Assembly: GCA_001606155.1 (NCBI GenBank)
Contig: LODT01000004.1
Coordinates: 1,240,001 to 1,304,000, forward strand
Source: Tieghemostelium lacteum
Lineage: Eukaryota > Evosea > Eumycetozoa > Dictyosteliales > Raperosteliaceae
Length of the DNA: 64,000 bases
Reading direction: 5' to 3'
Made by a program: the position numbers and the translations under genes
Shown here: in pieces, positions 43,081 through 55,385 of the stretch
Layout of the letters: every line of letters starts with the position of its first letter
Numbering within the stretch: the stretch's first letter is position 1
The notes under the pieces: generated by a model
Database searches by the model: none
What the model was told of the DNA's origin: nothing
The model's input: only the letters and a program-made list of their open reading frames with translations

Positions 43081-44769
43081 TTATTTTAAATATTTCCAAA
43101 CATTTTTTAGTTGCTTGTAGATATATTTTGGTTTTATGTTTGTATTTTCTAAGTGTAAATCATTTTCAATGTATTTTAATACTAATAGTGATGGATGAAT
43201 AGAGTACTGAGATTGAGAGTAGTATTGTCTAACTTGTGATTTCAGTTGTTTAATTTGCTGTTTAGTCAATGAAAAATTAATATTATTAATCTCTATAGCT
43301 CTAATATGAGTTTTTGAGAATATTTTTCTGAGTAATTCTGTTAATTCTTCAAATGATAAATGTGTGAGTAAACAAATATCTCTCACTTTGGAGGTATCTA
43401 AGAATAGGTTAAGATGATCATTTTCAATATCTTCAGAGTCGTGGTATTTTACAGTATCCCTTACATAAAAGTTACCACTCTCTGGTGTGAATTTAGATTT
43501 AATTTGACCAATCAGTGTAACTAATTTCAATTGAGAGCTCTCAATTGCGTTACAAAGGTTATGGATATAGTTATATGATTCTGGTGTCCTATAAATTTTG
43601 ATAATTGATCCCATTTTAATAAATTGAATTTGACTATTCGATAGTAGTTTAATGATTCCATTGATACCATAGCTATCCAATCTAGCTATATTTAATTTAG
43701 TGACATTTCTGTGATAGGATAGAACAGATTTTGCAATACCTTCAGAGAGCTCTGAACAGTTAATAACTCTGAGATTGGACTGCACACTCCATTTCTTTGC
43801 CAGATTAAAATCAGAGGTGATTTTGAAATTTTGTAGAGCTGATGGGGTATTGATACTGTGTATTGTACCATCTGATGTATTGATTCTAACATCCAATGAC
43901 AGATATTCTATAGGTGTAGTGGTTATCAATTGATATAGGTTATCTGTATTTTCTCTATAGAATATACATTTCACTTTCAAACTTTTTAGAGTTTTATGAC
44001 CGACAAATGCTTTCAAAATAGTGTCACCTGTGTAGTTATAGAGAATCTTTATAGCAAATTGTTCGATTAGTGGTAGATTCTTTGATAGTTGGTAAAAGAA
44101 ATCATCTTGATTGTCTTTTCTGTCTATAACAGAAACTTGTAATAGTAGTACTTTTAGATGACTACCAATGAGATCACCTCCAAAGCAATCACCTGTAAAA
44201 TACATATTCTCAACTTGGTATCTTTCAATTATATCATTTACAGGTTGACCAGCAATCGTAATTTCATTGGCATTTAAAATGCATAGTTTTTTTATACCCT
44301 CACGAAAGTGTGGTATATGCAGGGTTATGTAATCAATGATTTGTTGATAATTTTTAGAGTTATTATCATAACTAGCAACAGTTAATGTATCTGTCATAAA
44401 ATTTCTATCTAATTTATCTAGATCTATATCAACGAGGGGTAATGTTGGGTTAAATGCTGTATTCTGATCTATAGCCTTAAAGAATCTTTGAATAATCAAC
44501 GGATCCATTTGAGATGTAAAATAAAGACCTTTTATGGACTTAAATTTACAACCTCTTTCTAGACATTTTAATAAAAATAAACAGTGATGTTTCTTTTGAG
44601 TTGTGGTTAAATTACCATATTGAACTAATGGTACTACAAATGTTGACCATTCTTTTGAAACAAGACTAAGTTTTTTAATTAAATAGTAATAGAAATGAAT
44701 TGAATCATTGCCATCTTTATCAATGTAATCTTCTATAATCCTTTTAATTAATAACCTTGAAAGAGTCAT
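43081..44769 (-). CDS. F-box-like/LRR-type dictyostelid family protein
   Basis: A single exon of 562 residues. The start MTLSRLLIKRIIEDYID, followed by LIKKLSLVSKEWSTFVVPLV, is the F-box-like entry common in expanded dictyostelid families. Irregular leucine-rich segments follow (FAIKILYNYTG, LKSLKVKC, IEYLSLDVRINTS), consistent with an LRR solenoid. It may be an SCF substrate adaptor, but partner binding cannot be read from the sequence. Its stop lies 26 bases from that of the CECR2-like gene; the two are convergent. Confidence 0.65.
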   Translation of the reverse strand: MTLSRLLIKRIIEDYIDKDGNDSIHFYYYLIKKLSLVSKEWSTFVVPLVQYGNLTTTQKKHHCLFLLKCLERGCKFKSIKGLYFTSQMDPLIIQRFFKAIDQNTAFNPTLPLVDIDLDKLDRNFMTDTLTVASYDNNSKNYQQIIDYITLHIPHFREGIKKLCILNANEITIAGQPVNDIIERYQVENMYFTGDCFGGDLIGSHLKVLLLQVSVIDRKDNQDDFFYQLSKNLPLIEQFAIKILYNYTGDTILKAFVGHKTLKSLKVKCIFYRENTDNLYQLITTTPIEYLSLDVRINTSDGTIHSINTPSALQNFKITSDFNLAKKWSVQSNLRVINCSELSEGIAKSVLSYHRNVTKLNIARLDSYGINGIIKLLSNSQIQFIKMGSIIKIYRTPESYNYIHNLCNAIESSQLKLVTLIGQIKSKFTPESGNFYVRDTVKYHDSEDIENDHLNLFLDTSKVRDICLLTHLSFEELTELLRKIFSKTHIRAIEINNINFSLTKQQIKQLKSQVRQYYSQSQYSIHPSLLVLKYIENDLHLENTNIKPKYIYKQLKNVWKYLK

Positions 44770-45675
44770 TATTTACACTAGAACATAAAAAAAAAAAAAA
44801 TTTACTTTTGATGCTCATCTTCAAAATCAGAAATAATATTGAATAATCTTTATAAAACTTCATTTAAATCTGTTAATTAAGATTCCTCATCGGATTTATA
44901 TAAATCAAATAAATATTAATACAATGATAAAAATTAAAAAAATTTTTTTTTTTTCCAGATCACTATTATTATAATGACTCAAATGTAAAAATAGGTCCTC
45001 TCATAAAATTGGGAAACACTAGTATATCGTTAAATTAAAATTTATTTTTTTTTTTTTATTTTTTTAAATTTGTAAAAGTAAAGTAACCCTCTTATTTATC
45101 TGTTTTACAACAAAAAAATACACACCATTCCCAAATATCACCACTAAAAAAACTTTTATCTCATGTTATTGGTTATCCCTCTTTGTTATAATCATTCAAT
45201 TTGAATATATTTATTTTCAATCTAATATTACTCAATCATACATTCACTTTATTTTTTTCATATTAATTTTATTCTTATTTAACTAATTCATTATTATTTT
45301 TAGTTTTCACCATTCATATTTATTAATGTAAATTTATATTTATCAAATATTTAAGATTTATATTAACATTGATTTACAGTATTCAAAATCTTAGTTCAAG
45401 CATTATTGATCTTTATTCACAACCAAAACAAAAGGAAATTTCGAATTTCAACCCTACAATTGTATATAACAGCGTTTAGACATTTTACCCATTTTAGGAA
45501 ATTTTAGTTTTTTTTTAAATTTATTTAGTTTATTTTTTAAAGTTTAAGTTTTTATAAAAATTTAGAAAACATTTGTAATATCAACACACCTCAACAATTC
45601 ATAGTACATATCATTATCCCAATTATTCAATTCACATATAAATAACTTGTAAAATACATTTAATAACCACAAACG
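44770..45675. other. Divergent intergenic region
   Basis: About 900 A/T-rich bases between the F-box-like gene (minus) and the patatin-like gene (plus), presumably with both promoters and a long 5' leader for the latter. No coding or RNA feature was recognised. Confidence 0.5.
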
Positions 45676-45771
45676 ATGTCAAGCGGTATGTTCCCTACCT
45701 TTAATATCCCCCAAAGTAATACCCAATTCATTAGTATTAATACATTTTATAATACAGGAAACAACAACAAC

Positions 45772-45815
<44 letters not shown>

Positions 45816-47226
45816 TGATAGTAGACCTTATTGCATACTTTCATTAGATGGTGGAGGTGTAAGAGCTATGATAGAAACTATTATACTAAAGAGAATAATT
45901 CAAGTCTATCCAAATTTTTTAGATAGTGTGGATTTGATTGCAGGTGCAAGTGCAGGTGGTATATTAGCATTAGATTTAGCGACTGGTTCAAGTAATGATA
46001 AAGTTTGTGAATTTTTTAATACTATAGCTGGAGAGATATTTCACAAGTCATGGTTTCACGAATTTACAAGTCTTGACAGTGCCATAGCTGCATCTTATAC
46101 CAATGAAAAACTAAAAGAGGTTTTGGTCAAACAGTTTGGGGATATGAAACTAAAAGATTTACCAAAAAAAGTTTTAATACCCAGTTTTCAATTGGATAAC
46201 CACAGTTCGGATAATGGGCCTGTTATTAAACCTACTGTTGTTAAACAAGAATCACAACCTCAACCTATACCACCACAAGTACTAGGTCAAGAGAAATCGA
46301 ATGTAGATGAAGGAACTACAGATTCGGAGAGAGATTGTAATGTTGAAGATTGCGATTTGGATGATTATGATTTTGAAATCTTACCTAGTAGTAGTGACGA
46401 TACTAATGGAAACAGTGGAATTACACCTCCACCTCCATTTCCTCTTCCTCATCATAGAAGATGGGCACCTAGATTCTTTCATAATCTACAAAACTCCAAA
46501 ACTAATGACCATTTAATTGTAGATGTTGCATTGCGTACTAGTGCTGCACCTACTTATTTCCCTATCTATCAAGGGTTTGTAGACGGTGGTGTCTATGCTA
46601 ATAACCCTTCACTATGCGCAGTTACAACTGCCATTTCGACAGGTATTGAAATGAAGAATATTGTGGTACTATCGATATCCACAGGTCGTGATGGTAAATA
46701 TGTCAGTCCTGACCAATATGGTAGTGGTAATTGGGGACTTGCACAATGGGCACCTACACTAATTGACATGTTACTCGATTCCAATGTGGAGATTAGTGAT
46801 TTTCAATGTGCACAGTTATTAGGTGGCAGCTACCACCGTATTGATCCTTTGCTGACAAAGAATATTGATTTGGACCAACCAAAGTTTTTACCTCTACTCG
46901 AAGAGATTGCCAATAGTGTCGATTTGACTTCGACATTTTTGTGGATTGAAAACTTTTGGTTGAAACCTGGTACTTCTTCTGGTGCTTCTAAACCTGTGCC
47001 TGTACATACTCCACCTACAACTCCAACTTATACTAGTCCAACTCTTTCACAACTTTCTTCCAAAAACATTGATCAATCTAATATCTCTGCTGAAATGACA
47101 AAATCTCTAGAAGAATTAATTGCTGTACAGAATAATCAAATTTCAAAACAAGTTTTACAATATGAAAATGATGAACAAGATGAGAAATTGAATAATAATA
47201 GTAAATACAATTGTTTAATTCAATAA
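45676..47226 (+). CDS. Patatin-like phospholipase
   Basis: A single exon of 516 residues. After an N-run of about 19 residues comes CILSLDGGGVRAMIE (oxyanion loop). GASAGGILAL follows, with the catalytic Ser in GxSxG, and then FVDGGVYANNPSLCA with the catalytic Asp in DGG. The middle carries a low-complexity insert (acidic plus a Pro-rich PPPPFPLPHHRR), and the C-terminus has a Pro/Thr-rich spacer. The family hydrolyses phospholipids or neutral lipids. There is no signal peptide, so it is probably cytosolic or membrane-peripheral. Confidence 0.85.
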
Positions 47227-47577
47227 TGGGAAATTAAGACTTTAAAATTAAAATCCCACAACACACTTGTTGAAACCTTCATCACATGGAAATTTCAAAA
47301 ATAAAAATTTTTTTTAGACCTTCATTTACCACAAGATATCTCAAATCGGGGTTTTATCAATACATCCCCAGTGTTACTTGAATTTTACATGGTATACCAA
47401 CCATTACTTTTACATGATTTATAATCACCAAGAAATGAGATTTTTTTTTATAATTTATTATAAATAGAAGACAGATGTTCAATGTAAACTCCATATTTTT
47501 ATAAAAATTTTTTTAATTTCTTTTTACACTATTTGGTTTAAGAGTATTATTGTAATAATACCCTACAAAGAAAAATT
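47227..47577. other. Intergenic, promoter side of acad8
   Basis: Three hundred and fifty bases between same-strand genes, A/T-rich with T runs at about 47310, 47440 and 47510. Nothing else was recognised. Confidence 0.45.
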
Positions 47578-48834
47578 ATGTTAAATAGAATAATTAAATC
47601 AACAGTAAACCTAAGTTACAAAAATAAGAGTTTATTTCAAAATTCATTAGTTCTTCAGAAAAGAACATTTTTTAATATAGTACCAGACCCAAGTATTGGA
47701 TTAACAGAGGACCAGAAAGCACTTCAGAGTGCAGCTGTTGAATTTGCAAGTGAACAGTTGGCTCCTAATGCTGCAAAATGGGATAAAGAAGAGATATTCC
47801 CAAGAGATGCAATGAAGAAAGCTGCAGAGTTGGGATTCGGTGGATTATATGTTCATTCTGATTATGGAGGTACACAATTATCACGTATGGATACTTCATT
47901 GATTATTGAAGCCTTGGCAAGTGCTGATGTATCTACAGCTGCTTATATTAGTATACATAACATGTGTGCTGGTTTAATTGATAAATACGGTAATGCAGAT
48001 CAAAAGAAAAAGTATCTACCAAAATTGGTTACAATGGAACATTGTGCTAGTTATTGTTTGACTGAACCTGGTGCTGGTTCAGATGCAGCTTCACTGAGTA
48101 CCAAAGCAGTTAGAGATGGTGATCATTATATTTTAAATGGAAGTAAAGCATTCATTAGTGGAGGTGGTGATGCTGAGATTTACCTAATCATGTGTAGAAC
48201 TGGTAAAGAAGGTCCAAAAGGAATAAGTTGTATTCTAGTTGAGAAAGACACTCCAGGTTTGAGTTTTGGTAAAAAGGAAGAAAAACTAGGGTGGAATACT
48301 CAACCTACTAGAGCTGTAATTCTAGAGGATTGCAGAGTTCCCGTTGCCAATCTCATTGGTGTAGAAGGTCAAGGATTTAGTATAGCAATGAACGCACTCA
48401 ACGGAGGAAGAATCAATATTGCAGCAGCAAGTTTAGGAGGTGCTCAATCTGCACTCATCTTTGCAAGAGATCATGTTAAAGATCGTAAACAATTCCAACA
48501 GACTCTTAGTAATTTTCAAGCTATTCAATTCAAATTAGCTGATATGGCAACTCAATTGTATGCAGCACGTTCAATGTTACGTCAAGCTGCTGCCTTACTT
48601 GATGATCCTACAGTTAACAATCCACATACCTATGTAGCCATGGCTAAACTCTTTACTTGCGATACTTGTTTTAAAATCTGTGATGAATCACTCCAATTAC
48701 ATGGTGGATATGGTTATCTAAAAGATTATCCTGTCGAAAGATTCCTTCGTGATACACGTGTACATCGTATCCTAGAAGGTTCTGATGCAGTTATGAGAAT
48801 TCTAACTTCAAAAGATCTCTTAAAAGATCAATAA
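47578..48834 (+). CDS. acad8: Isobutyryl-CoA dehydrogenase, mitochondrial
   Basis: A single exon of 418 residues with a Lys/Ser-rich mitochondrial presequence (about 1-30). The acyl-CoA dehydrogenase signatures [15 protein letters not shown] and [19 protein letters not shown] are present, and the catalytic Glu is E400 in [38 protein letters not shown] and [12 protein letters not shown] match human ACAD8 better than other acyl-CoA dehydrogenases I can recall. It oxidises isobutyryl-CoA to methacrylyl-CoA in valine breakdown, passing electrons to ETF. Confidence 0.88.
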   Translation: MLNRIIKSTVNLSYKNKSLFQNSLVLQKRTFFNIVPDPSIGLTEDQKALQSAAVEFASEQLAPNAAKWDKEEIFPRDAMKKAAELGFGGLYVHSDYGGTQLSRMDTSLIIEALASADVSTAAYISIHNMCAGLIDKYGNADQKKKYLPKLVTMEHCASYCLTEPGAGSDAASLSTKAVRDGDHYILNGSKAFISGGGDAEIYLIMCRTGKEGPKGISCILVEKDTPGLSFGKKEEKLGWNTQPTRAVILEDCRVPVANLIGVEGQGFSIAMNALNGGRINIAAASLGGAQSALIFARDHVKDRKQFQQTLSNFQAIQFKLADMATQLYAARSMLRQAAALLDDPTVNNPHTYVAMAKLFTCDTCFKICDESLQLHGGYGYLKDYPVERFLRDTRVHRILEGSDAVMRILTSKDLLKDQ

Positions 48835-49059
48835 AATTATTATAATTTTTTGAGAATAATAATAAAATACTCTTGTGTTTGCTCAATATCCCATATCTTT
48901 GCAAAATCTAAAATTTTCGTTTTTTTATTTTTTTCCAGAATGGATATTCAAATGAGGTTCCTTTACAGCAATCTATACACAAAATCAATGATCCAATTCT
49001 ATGAAAAACTACCGGGAATCTGTCTTCACTTATTTTTGTTTTTTTTTTATACATGCTCC

Positions 49060-50992
49060 TTAATCAGTGTGGTAAATCATCTTTTTATTTTCGCTGATGG
49101 ATGCTATAGGGGAATAAGGTTGTAGTGGTACTTGTCTCTTCCACCAACGACCATACTCAAACTTCATTTTTAGATTATTGCTACTATTGTCATCATTGTA
49201 GTCGTATCTATCTACATTGGTATTCAATTGCTGTTCTTGAATAGCTTGTTGTGGTGAGAGATTGAATTGATATTCCGCAATCATGCATCTAATGTATTTT
49301 GGTGGTTTTCCTTGGAATGGATCTGAATGGAGAAGTGAAACAACATGTTTTTCACCTTTTAATAGTTTGTAGATAAACAAATGGAACCAATTCTCACAGT
49401 AGAATGAAAATGGTCTAAATTGACAGAACCATAATCTCCAGTCCAGTCTTGGTAAATGTCCTACAACAAATGTAGGAATTCTATCAATACTACCAATCTT
49501 ATATTTGAATTCATAGTCAAACCATTCAGTCTTGTCATTTGATCCTTGAAATAGAATTTCTTTTCTACTCTTTGTCATATTTGCAAACAAACCATAGTAA
49601 TTAAATAATCCAAAGTTCTCTAATGCACTGGATAACTTGGTACATAGTGATGGTATTCTTAAATGATTAAATGATCTGAAAGAATATGCAAAAGGTGCTA
49701 TGGATGCCAACACTGATATAATGATAAACATCTCACCAATTCCCATTTGGAATATACCAAACACCATTGAAAACCAACTTGATTGTAAATTTGTAAAGTT
49801 ATTCACTGTACTAAAAGGTTCATAAACAAATCTAATCATATGAGGTACATTATCATCTTTTAAAAATGCCATACAAATCAATATTGAATTCAAATTGAAT
49901 ATTCCATAATTTCCACTTGCCAATATACAAATTTGTAAACTAATCAACAGTAAAACATCTAGAAATATCCAAAATGGTTAGCCAACAGGTACAAATATAG
50001 AATAATGAATATACATACTAATTTCAGTGTATATGCAACAAAATATTAAAATAGGACAAAGGATCTCTACAATGAATTGGAAGCAACATGAGGCAAGTTT
50101 TACAATTAGTGGTAGTTTTTGAAAATAGAAACTGGTTGATAATGGCATTGGTTGTGTAAACCAATGATATTTCATAGCAGTACCATTCCACCAACTGTCA
50201 TCTCCACTTGTCAATTTACAAAAACCACTGGCTACAAATAATCTGATATTAAAGAATTGTACTAACCACCACACACAATCATTATAATATTCTGTTGTAT
50301 TCAAACTGAGAAATGGTGCAATTTTATATGGTGGTAATAAAATGCATATAAATCCAGTATCTAATAGTAAATTATCAAATTGTAATTGAAAGAATTCACC
50401 TCCTACTGTCTATATTAAAAAATAATTAATAATATGAAAAAATGGTTATAAGATATTATTAATAGATTACTTTAAATGATAAATATATTAAATATAGGGC
50501 AACTAAACATGGTGTTGTACTGATATTTAAGATTACCAATAGGGATAAAATTAAACCGATATTACAACTTGAGGTTAGATAGACATCTTTAAATTGAAAT
50601 GGTAGATATTTAAAGAGTGTTGGTTGTTCAAAAAATGAATGATTTTCATTTCTAATGAATTTCAAGTAGTTCTTGATAGGTAATATACCATCTTTTCCAT
50701 ATAATCCCAACACTTGAATTTTAAGTGAATAGAATGCACATAGATAGATTACACCAATTCCTCTTACAAATAGACTCTGTATCAGTTGATAGGATCTTTC
50801 ATATCTATCCAATACAAGATATCTGTACAAACAAGTGTACAATATAAATTGTGTGACACAGATTACAATTATACTATAAGATATAAATTTAATACTTCCA
50901 TCTGATAATATCCAATTTTTAAATGAATTGATATTATTTAAATTCACTCGTCTCTTACTACTATTACTGCTACTTGTCTTACTATGTTTCAT
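49060..50992 (-). CDS. Lipase maturation factor (LMF1/LMF2 family), ER membrane
   Basis: Three exons, 50992-50471, 50409-50019 and 49958-49060, join in phase across 61- and 60-base introns, giving about 603 residues (human LMF1 567). Multiple hydrophobic helices are present. Family blocks are FVRGIGVIYLCAFYSLKIQVLGLYGKDGI (written here only as its order: LYGKDGILP), SGFCKLTSGDDSWWN, YHWFTQPMP, LQICILASGNYGIFNL and PRLDWRLWF. LMF proteins help lipases fold in the ER. The in-frame TAA at 49978-49980 lies inside the second intron (donor GTATGT at 50018), so the gene looks whole. Confidence 0.8.
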
Positions 50993-51250
50993 TGTGTAGT
51001 TACTTTTAAATATAAATTATTTGCCAAGTAAATATTTAATTTACACTTCTAACACACTATCTGCAAATTTTAAATTTTGAATTACTATAATAACAGATTC
51101 TAATAAAAGTTCATATTGTAGAGATAAAGATTACATTTTCCTTAAAAAGAAAATTCTTAAAATATTAATCTATTTTATTTTTTTTTTAAAATTTTATTTT
51201 AAAAGATCTTATAACATCTTTTGATCTTCTGAAATTCTTTTTACCAAAGT

Positions 51251-51298
51251 ACAGGTGGTGCCATGGTGCCGAATGATGCCGCCACGCAATTCCCTCGC
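51251..51298. other. GC-rich patch in AT-rich intergenic DNA
   Basis: About 48 bases with CAGGTGGTGCCATGGTGCC, then GATGCCGCCACGC, and ending CCCTCGC stand out against near-pure A/T flanks. GGTGCC and GATGCC recur at short spacing. It could be a binding-site cluster in the divergent promoter or part of an untranslated exon. It is too short and too poorly folded for a tRNA. Confidence 0.5.
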
Positions 51299-51593
51299 TA
51301 AAATCAAAATTTAAATTTTGTAAAATTTTTTTTTTTTATTTTTTCGAATCCCCACCAAAACACCAGTTACAAACACAAATATTTATTTACAACGTCGTTA
51401 TATATATACATTTATTTAATTCAATAAATTATTATTTTTTTAAAAACCAATTATAACCTTTTTTTAATTTCCAATCTTGAAATAGTATTAAAATCCAAAC
51501 ACTGTTAAACAAGAAAAATAATCAATTAATCACATCTCTTATACACTAAAACCTTAATTATTACACCTATTATTTTGATATATCACATATAAT

Positions 51594-51631
51594 AAAACAA
51601 AAACAAAAACAACAAAAACAAAAACAAAACA
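51594..51631. repeat. (AAAAAC)n simple repeat
   Basis: A 38-base purine-rich tract of AAAAAC units and close variants, about 70 bases upstream of the first codon of the histidine phosphatase gene, probably in its 5' leader. Confidence 0.75.
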
Positions 51632-51699
51632 TCACTAAACAACAAACCAAACCAAATCAATTTAAATATTTAGATTATATAGTTTAAACTATTTTATAT

Positions 51700-53665
51700 A
51701 TGGTGATATTGACCTTTATAAGGTAAGTTTAAAACATTAAAATTATATATACTTGGATTAATGATAATACTATACTATAACCGTTAAACTCTTCTTTTTA
51801 TTTCATTCTTCTATTTTTTTCTTTTAAAACTACCAAACTTTTAAAAAATATATACCACCCTATAATTAATTGTTTATAAAATAAATAAATACAAAAAAAA
51901 AACAAACACAAAAACAAAGAAAAAAAAGAGATCTAAATAACAACGAGGAAATTTGATATAGACTATAGAAACAAACTATAATCCCAATATAGCTTGTATA
52001 GTCTTATCCAAATATTATTTTATTCAATTATATTATTTCTTGTTATTTTATTTTCCTAAAGCTAAATAGTATTTAGAGATTATAGAAGAGAAGACACAAA
52101 AAGAGAGCGAGGGGTTAAAAGATAGTGTTTCACAAAAATCGACCAAAATGGATTATTAATAAATCAATATCAACTATAACTACAACAACAATAATAATAG
52201 ACACGGAGAAACAGATTTTAACAAAAACGGTATACTTCAAGGTCATTTAAACATTCCCCTCAACCAAAATGGCAGAGAAGAATCAGCAATCATTGGAACT
52301 CGACTTTCTAGTCAGATTCAGGAGTATCCAGTAGATCTTGTCATTAGTAGTGATCTTGATAGAGCCACTGAAACTGCTTCTATAATCTTGGAGCATCTTC
52401 ACATGGTATCAGATCACCTTATACCATCCATACAGACACCTTTACTAAGAGAACGTTATCTGGGTAAACTTGAAGGTGTTGATCTTAAACACCTGGTCAA
52501 TTGGAGAGAACAAACAGAACAAACCAAACAAATGATTGATATTCAAAAGATACTCTCTCAAAAATCATTTTCTCTTGGTTCTCTATTATCCAATCTTTCT
52601 AGTAGTAGCAATAATCATAGTCAACATTTAAATAATACAATTTCAACAACACCTTCAACAACCATTTCAAAAGATACACTGATAAATAATGACAATAGTA
52701 ATAGTAGTACTACTATAGGTGGTAATTCACCTATATTGTCACATTCTCTATCCTCTTCATCTTCATCAGTATTTTCAGAATTTAACAGTGAAGAATTTAC
52801 ATCTTCAAATCCATCATCACTATCATCATCTACATCATCATTATCATCTATGGATGAAATTGAGAATAAACTAACATCAAGTTCAATATCATCAAATAGT
52901 ACTACTTTTATACAGCAGCAACAACAACAACAATCTATAACGCCATCAGTTAATCTTACATTAACATCTAATATATTAAAACACCTTCCACAAAAAGAAT
53001 TAAAAATTGAATCCAAATCTAAATTAATCAAGAGAGCAAAAGATGCATTTCAATTCATTTTAAAACAAGTGCCTAACAGATATATAACTCGACACAACCC
53101 CAACGAACCAACCGATAATCTCACCAACACTAATAACACCAACTATAATAACATTAACGCAGCAGTAACTAGTCATCATCAACAGAACAGTGATAATTTT
53201 CATATAGTCATTGTATCACATAATGTAATGTTGAGAGCACTAGTCAGTTTATTATTTTGTAAAAAGTCAACCACACCACTCTTTTGTAATAAATTTTCAT
53301 CATCAACCAACAAGGAACACCACACTCTGACACAATCCGAATCAACTTCATCTTCCTCTCGAAATTTCAAATGGATTCAATTGGAATTCAAAAACAACTA
53401 TCTTAGAACTCATTTTAATGTACTGGAGAAAAAAGAAAAATCCAAAGACACTCTTAAGCGTGTGCCTAGAAACATTGAAATGATTCAGTATTCTGAGAAT
53501 ACAAACATTAACAATATCATTGACCTCTGTAACAATGAAAATAGTTTTGTTAAATCTTCTGCAACAAAAATCATTTTCAAAAAGGGAATAATCAATCATA
53601 ATTCCTCTACAAATCATTTGATTAGTTCTTCACCTTCTACACCTAACACAGAGGTATCTCAATAA
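51700..53665 (+). CDS. Histidine phosphatase superfamily (phosphoglycerate mutase-like) protein
   Basis: A 23-base first exon (51700-51722, MVILTFI then AG) is followed by a 478-base intron (GTAAGT donor, AATAG acceptor). The large exon 52201-53665 begins A-CAC-GGA-GAA. The join creates VILTFIRHGETDFNKNG, the catalytic RHG motif, in phase; 495 residues in all. ILQGHLNIPLNQNGREES, SSDLDRATETA and RERYLGKLEG are the following family blocks. The second catalytic His is in VIVSHNVMLRA near residue 350. Long Ser/Asn-rich inserts separate the two halves. The substrate is unknown. Without the first exon the RHG lacks a start codon. Confidence 0.78.
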
Positions 53666-53831
53666 ACTATATATCTATATTTTTTTTAAAATATTTAATC
53701 TATTCTACACTTTATTTTAACATGTGTTTTATTAGACTAAAGTTATTTAAGTTGCAACTTTTTTTTTGTCTGATTTTTATTGAATTTTTTTTTTTTAATT
53801 TTTACAATAAACACACCCCCACAAACAGATA

Positions 53832-55177
53832 GTGATAATGTCAAATAAATATCAATCATTATCTCTAGAGGAATTTAATAAGAGTGAGAATCATGATATA
53901 AATCCATTTTCAATTGAGGACAATGATAATGGAGATACATTACACTCTATCAATGATATTGATGGTGGCAGTATAGTGAATTCTCAACTAAATAACAACA
54001 AGGATAATGTAAATGGTGTTGATGAGACAACTAATCTAATACAATCAGAAGAGGTAGAGTACATTGAAGAAGATGGTGAAGTTGAATTACAAGATTTTGC
54101 AGATATGATTATGATGATTTTAAAACCAGTCACCATAACCATCATCATTGTAGTTTGGGCTGTTAGAATTCTATTTTCAACATTTTCAAATTATACCAAT
54201 GTGTACGTTATTTCATATGAACTATATATTTACATATTCAGATTCTAACTGTGTACCCTATAGTACTACTATTTACACATTAGCTTACGATGAAACAGCT
54301 TCAGATTCAACAGGATCTAAATTCTTAGGTGCAATGTTAAACAGTTTAATATTTCTAGGTGTAATTGTATTGACAACTGTACTATTTGTAGTATTATATA
54401 AATATAGATGTTTAAAAATCATTTTTGGATGGTTATTCTGTTCAGTTGGTTTACTTTTAGGTTCAGTTGGTGGATATATATTTTAGTATGTATACTTGGA
54501 TATCCATTTATATACATCTATAACAATTAGAAGAATTTTGAAATTCTAATATTATTCAAATATTCAAATAACCATACATTAGTAATATGTTACAGATTGA
54601 AAATTTAGCACTAGATTATATCAGTTTTTTTTTTATACTTTATAATATAGTGGTTGGTGGAATTGTATCTATATTTTGGTATAGTCCAGAGATTCTAAAT
54701 CAAGCCTATTTAGTATTGATTAGTGCACTGATGGCAATATCATTTACTAGATTACCAGAGTGGACTGTATTTGCAATATTGGCAGTTGTAGCTGTATATG
54801 ATCTCTTTGCAGTACTATGTCCAAGAGGACCACTAAAAGTTTTAGTAGAGACAGCACAGGAAAGAAAAGAAAAGATTCCAGCTCTAGTCTACGATTCTGA
54901 CAGAGATAAAGGTGGTGTTAAACTTGGTCTTGGTGACTTTGTATTCTATTCAGTACTCATTGCTAGAGCAGCTCTATTTGATATCTCTACTGTATTCACA
55001 TGTTATGTTGCAATTATAACAGGTCTCTTTGCAACACTACTCTTATTGGCAATTGCTAAAAAGGCTTTACCAGCTCTACCAATATCCATTGCACTTGGTA
55101 TACTATTTTATTATTGTTCCAGTGTTTTCTTGTATCCATTTATTCAAACTTTAGGATCAGCTCAAATATTTATTTAA
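53832..55177 (+). CDS. Presenilin, catalytic subunit of gamma-secretase
   Basis: Three exons, 53832-54202, 54264-54485 and 54583-55177, join in phase across 61- and 97-base introns, giving 395 residues (or 393 from the ATG at 53838). The intramembrane aspartates are D271 in VYDLFAVLC and D316 in GLGDFVFYS; the PALP motif is in KALPALPIS. Blocks LFVVLYKYRCLKII, DYISFFFILYN and LISALMAISF match human presenilin. It is a multi-pass membrane aspartyl protease; Dictyostelium has two presenilins and I cannot say which this is. The stretch between the two catalytic aspartates is only about 45 residues, so the large cytosolic loop of animal presenilins is nearly absent. The first acceptor (CCCTATAG) was chosen over a nearer CAG because only it keeps phase. 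Confidence 0.87.
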
Positions 55178-55385
55178 ACTATAAAACTAAAACCCTCCCC
55201 ACACACATGTAGATATTTTTCATTTCAAAAACCCACTGTAAAAACTCTTAGTTTTATTGATTTATACCTCGAGGATATAGATAATTTTTTTACAAATTTA
55301 AAAACACCACTCACAAAAATATAATTGTATAATAAAATATTAAATATATATTTAAAACATTATTGTATTAAAAAAATATTATTTA

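Larger units (their letters stand above)
50993..51699. other. Divergent intergenic region with a GC-rich patch
   Basis: Seven hundred bases between the LMF gene (minus) and the histidine phosphatase gene (plus). It is A/T-rich apart from a conspicuous GC-rich patch at 51251-51298 and an A-rich AAAAAC simple repeat at 51594-51631. No coding frame or tRNA-like fold was found. Confidence 0.5.

Noticed and set aside
49978-49980. TAA stop in the lipase maturation factor gene
   Set aside because: It lies within a normal 60-base GTATGT...TCTAG intron (50018-49959) whose removal keeps phase.
51335-51360. TTCGAATCCCC, similar to a tRNA B box
   Set aside because: No matching acceptor stem, D arm or anticodon arm exists in the flanking A/T-rich DNA on either strand.
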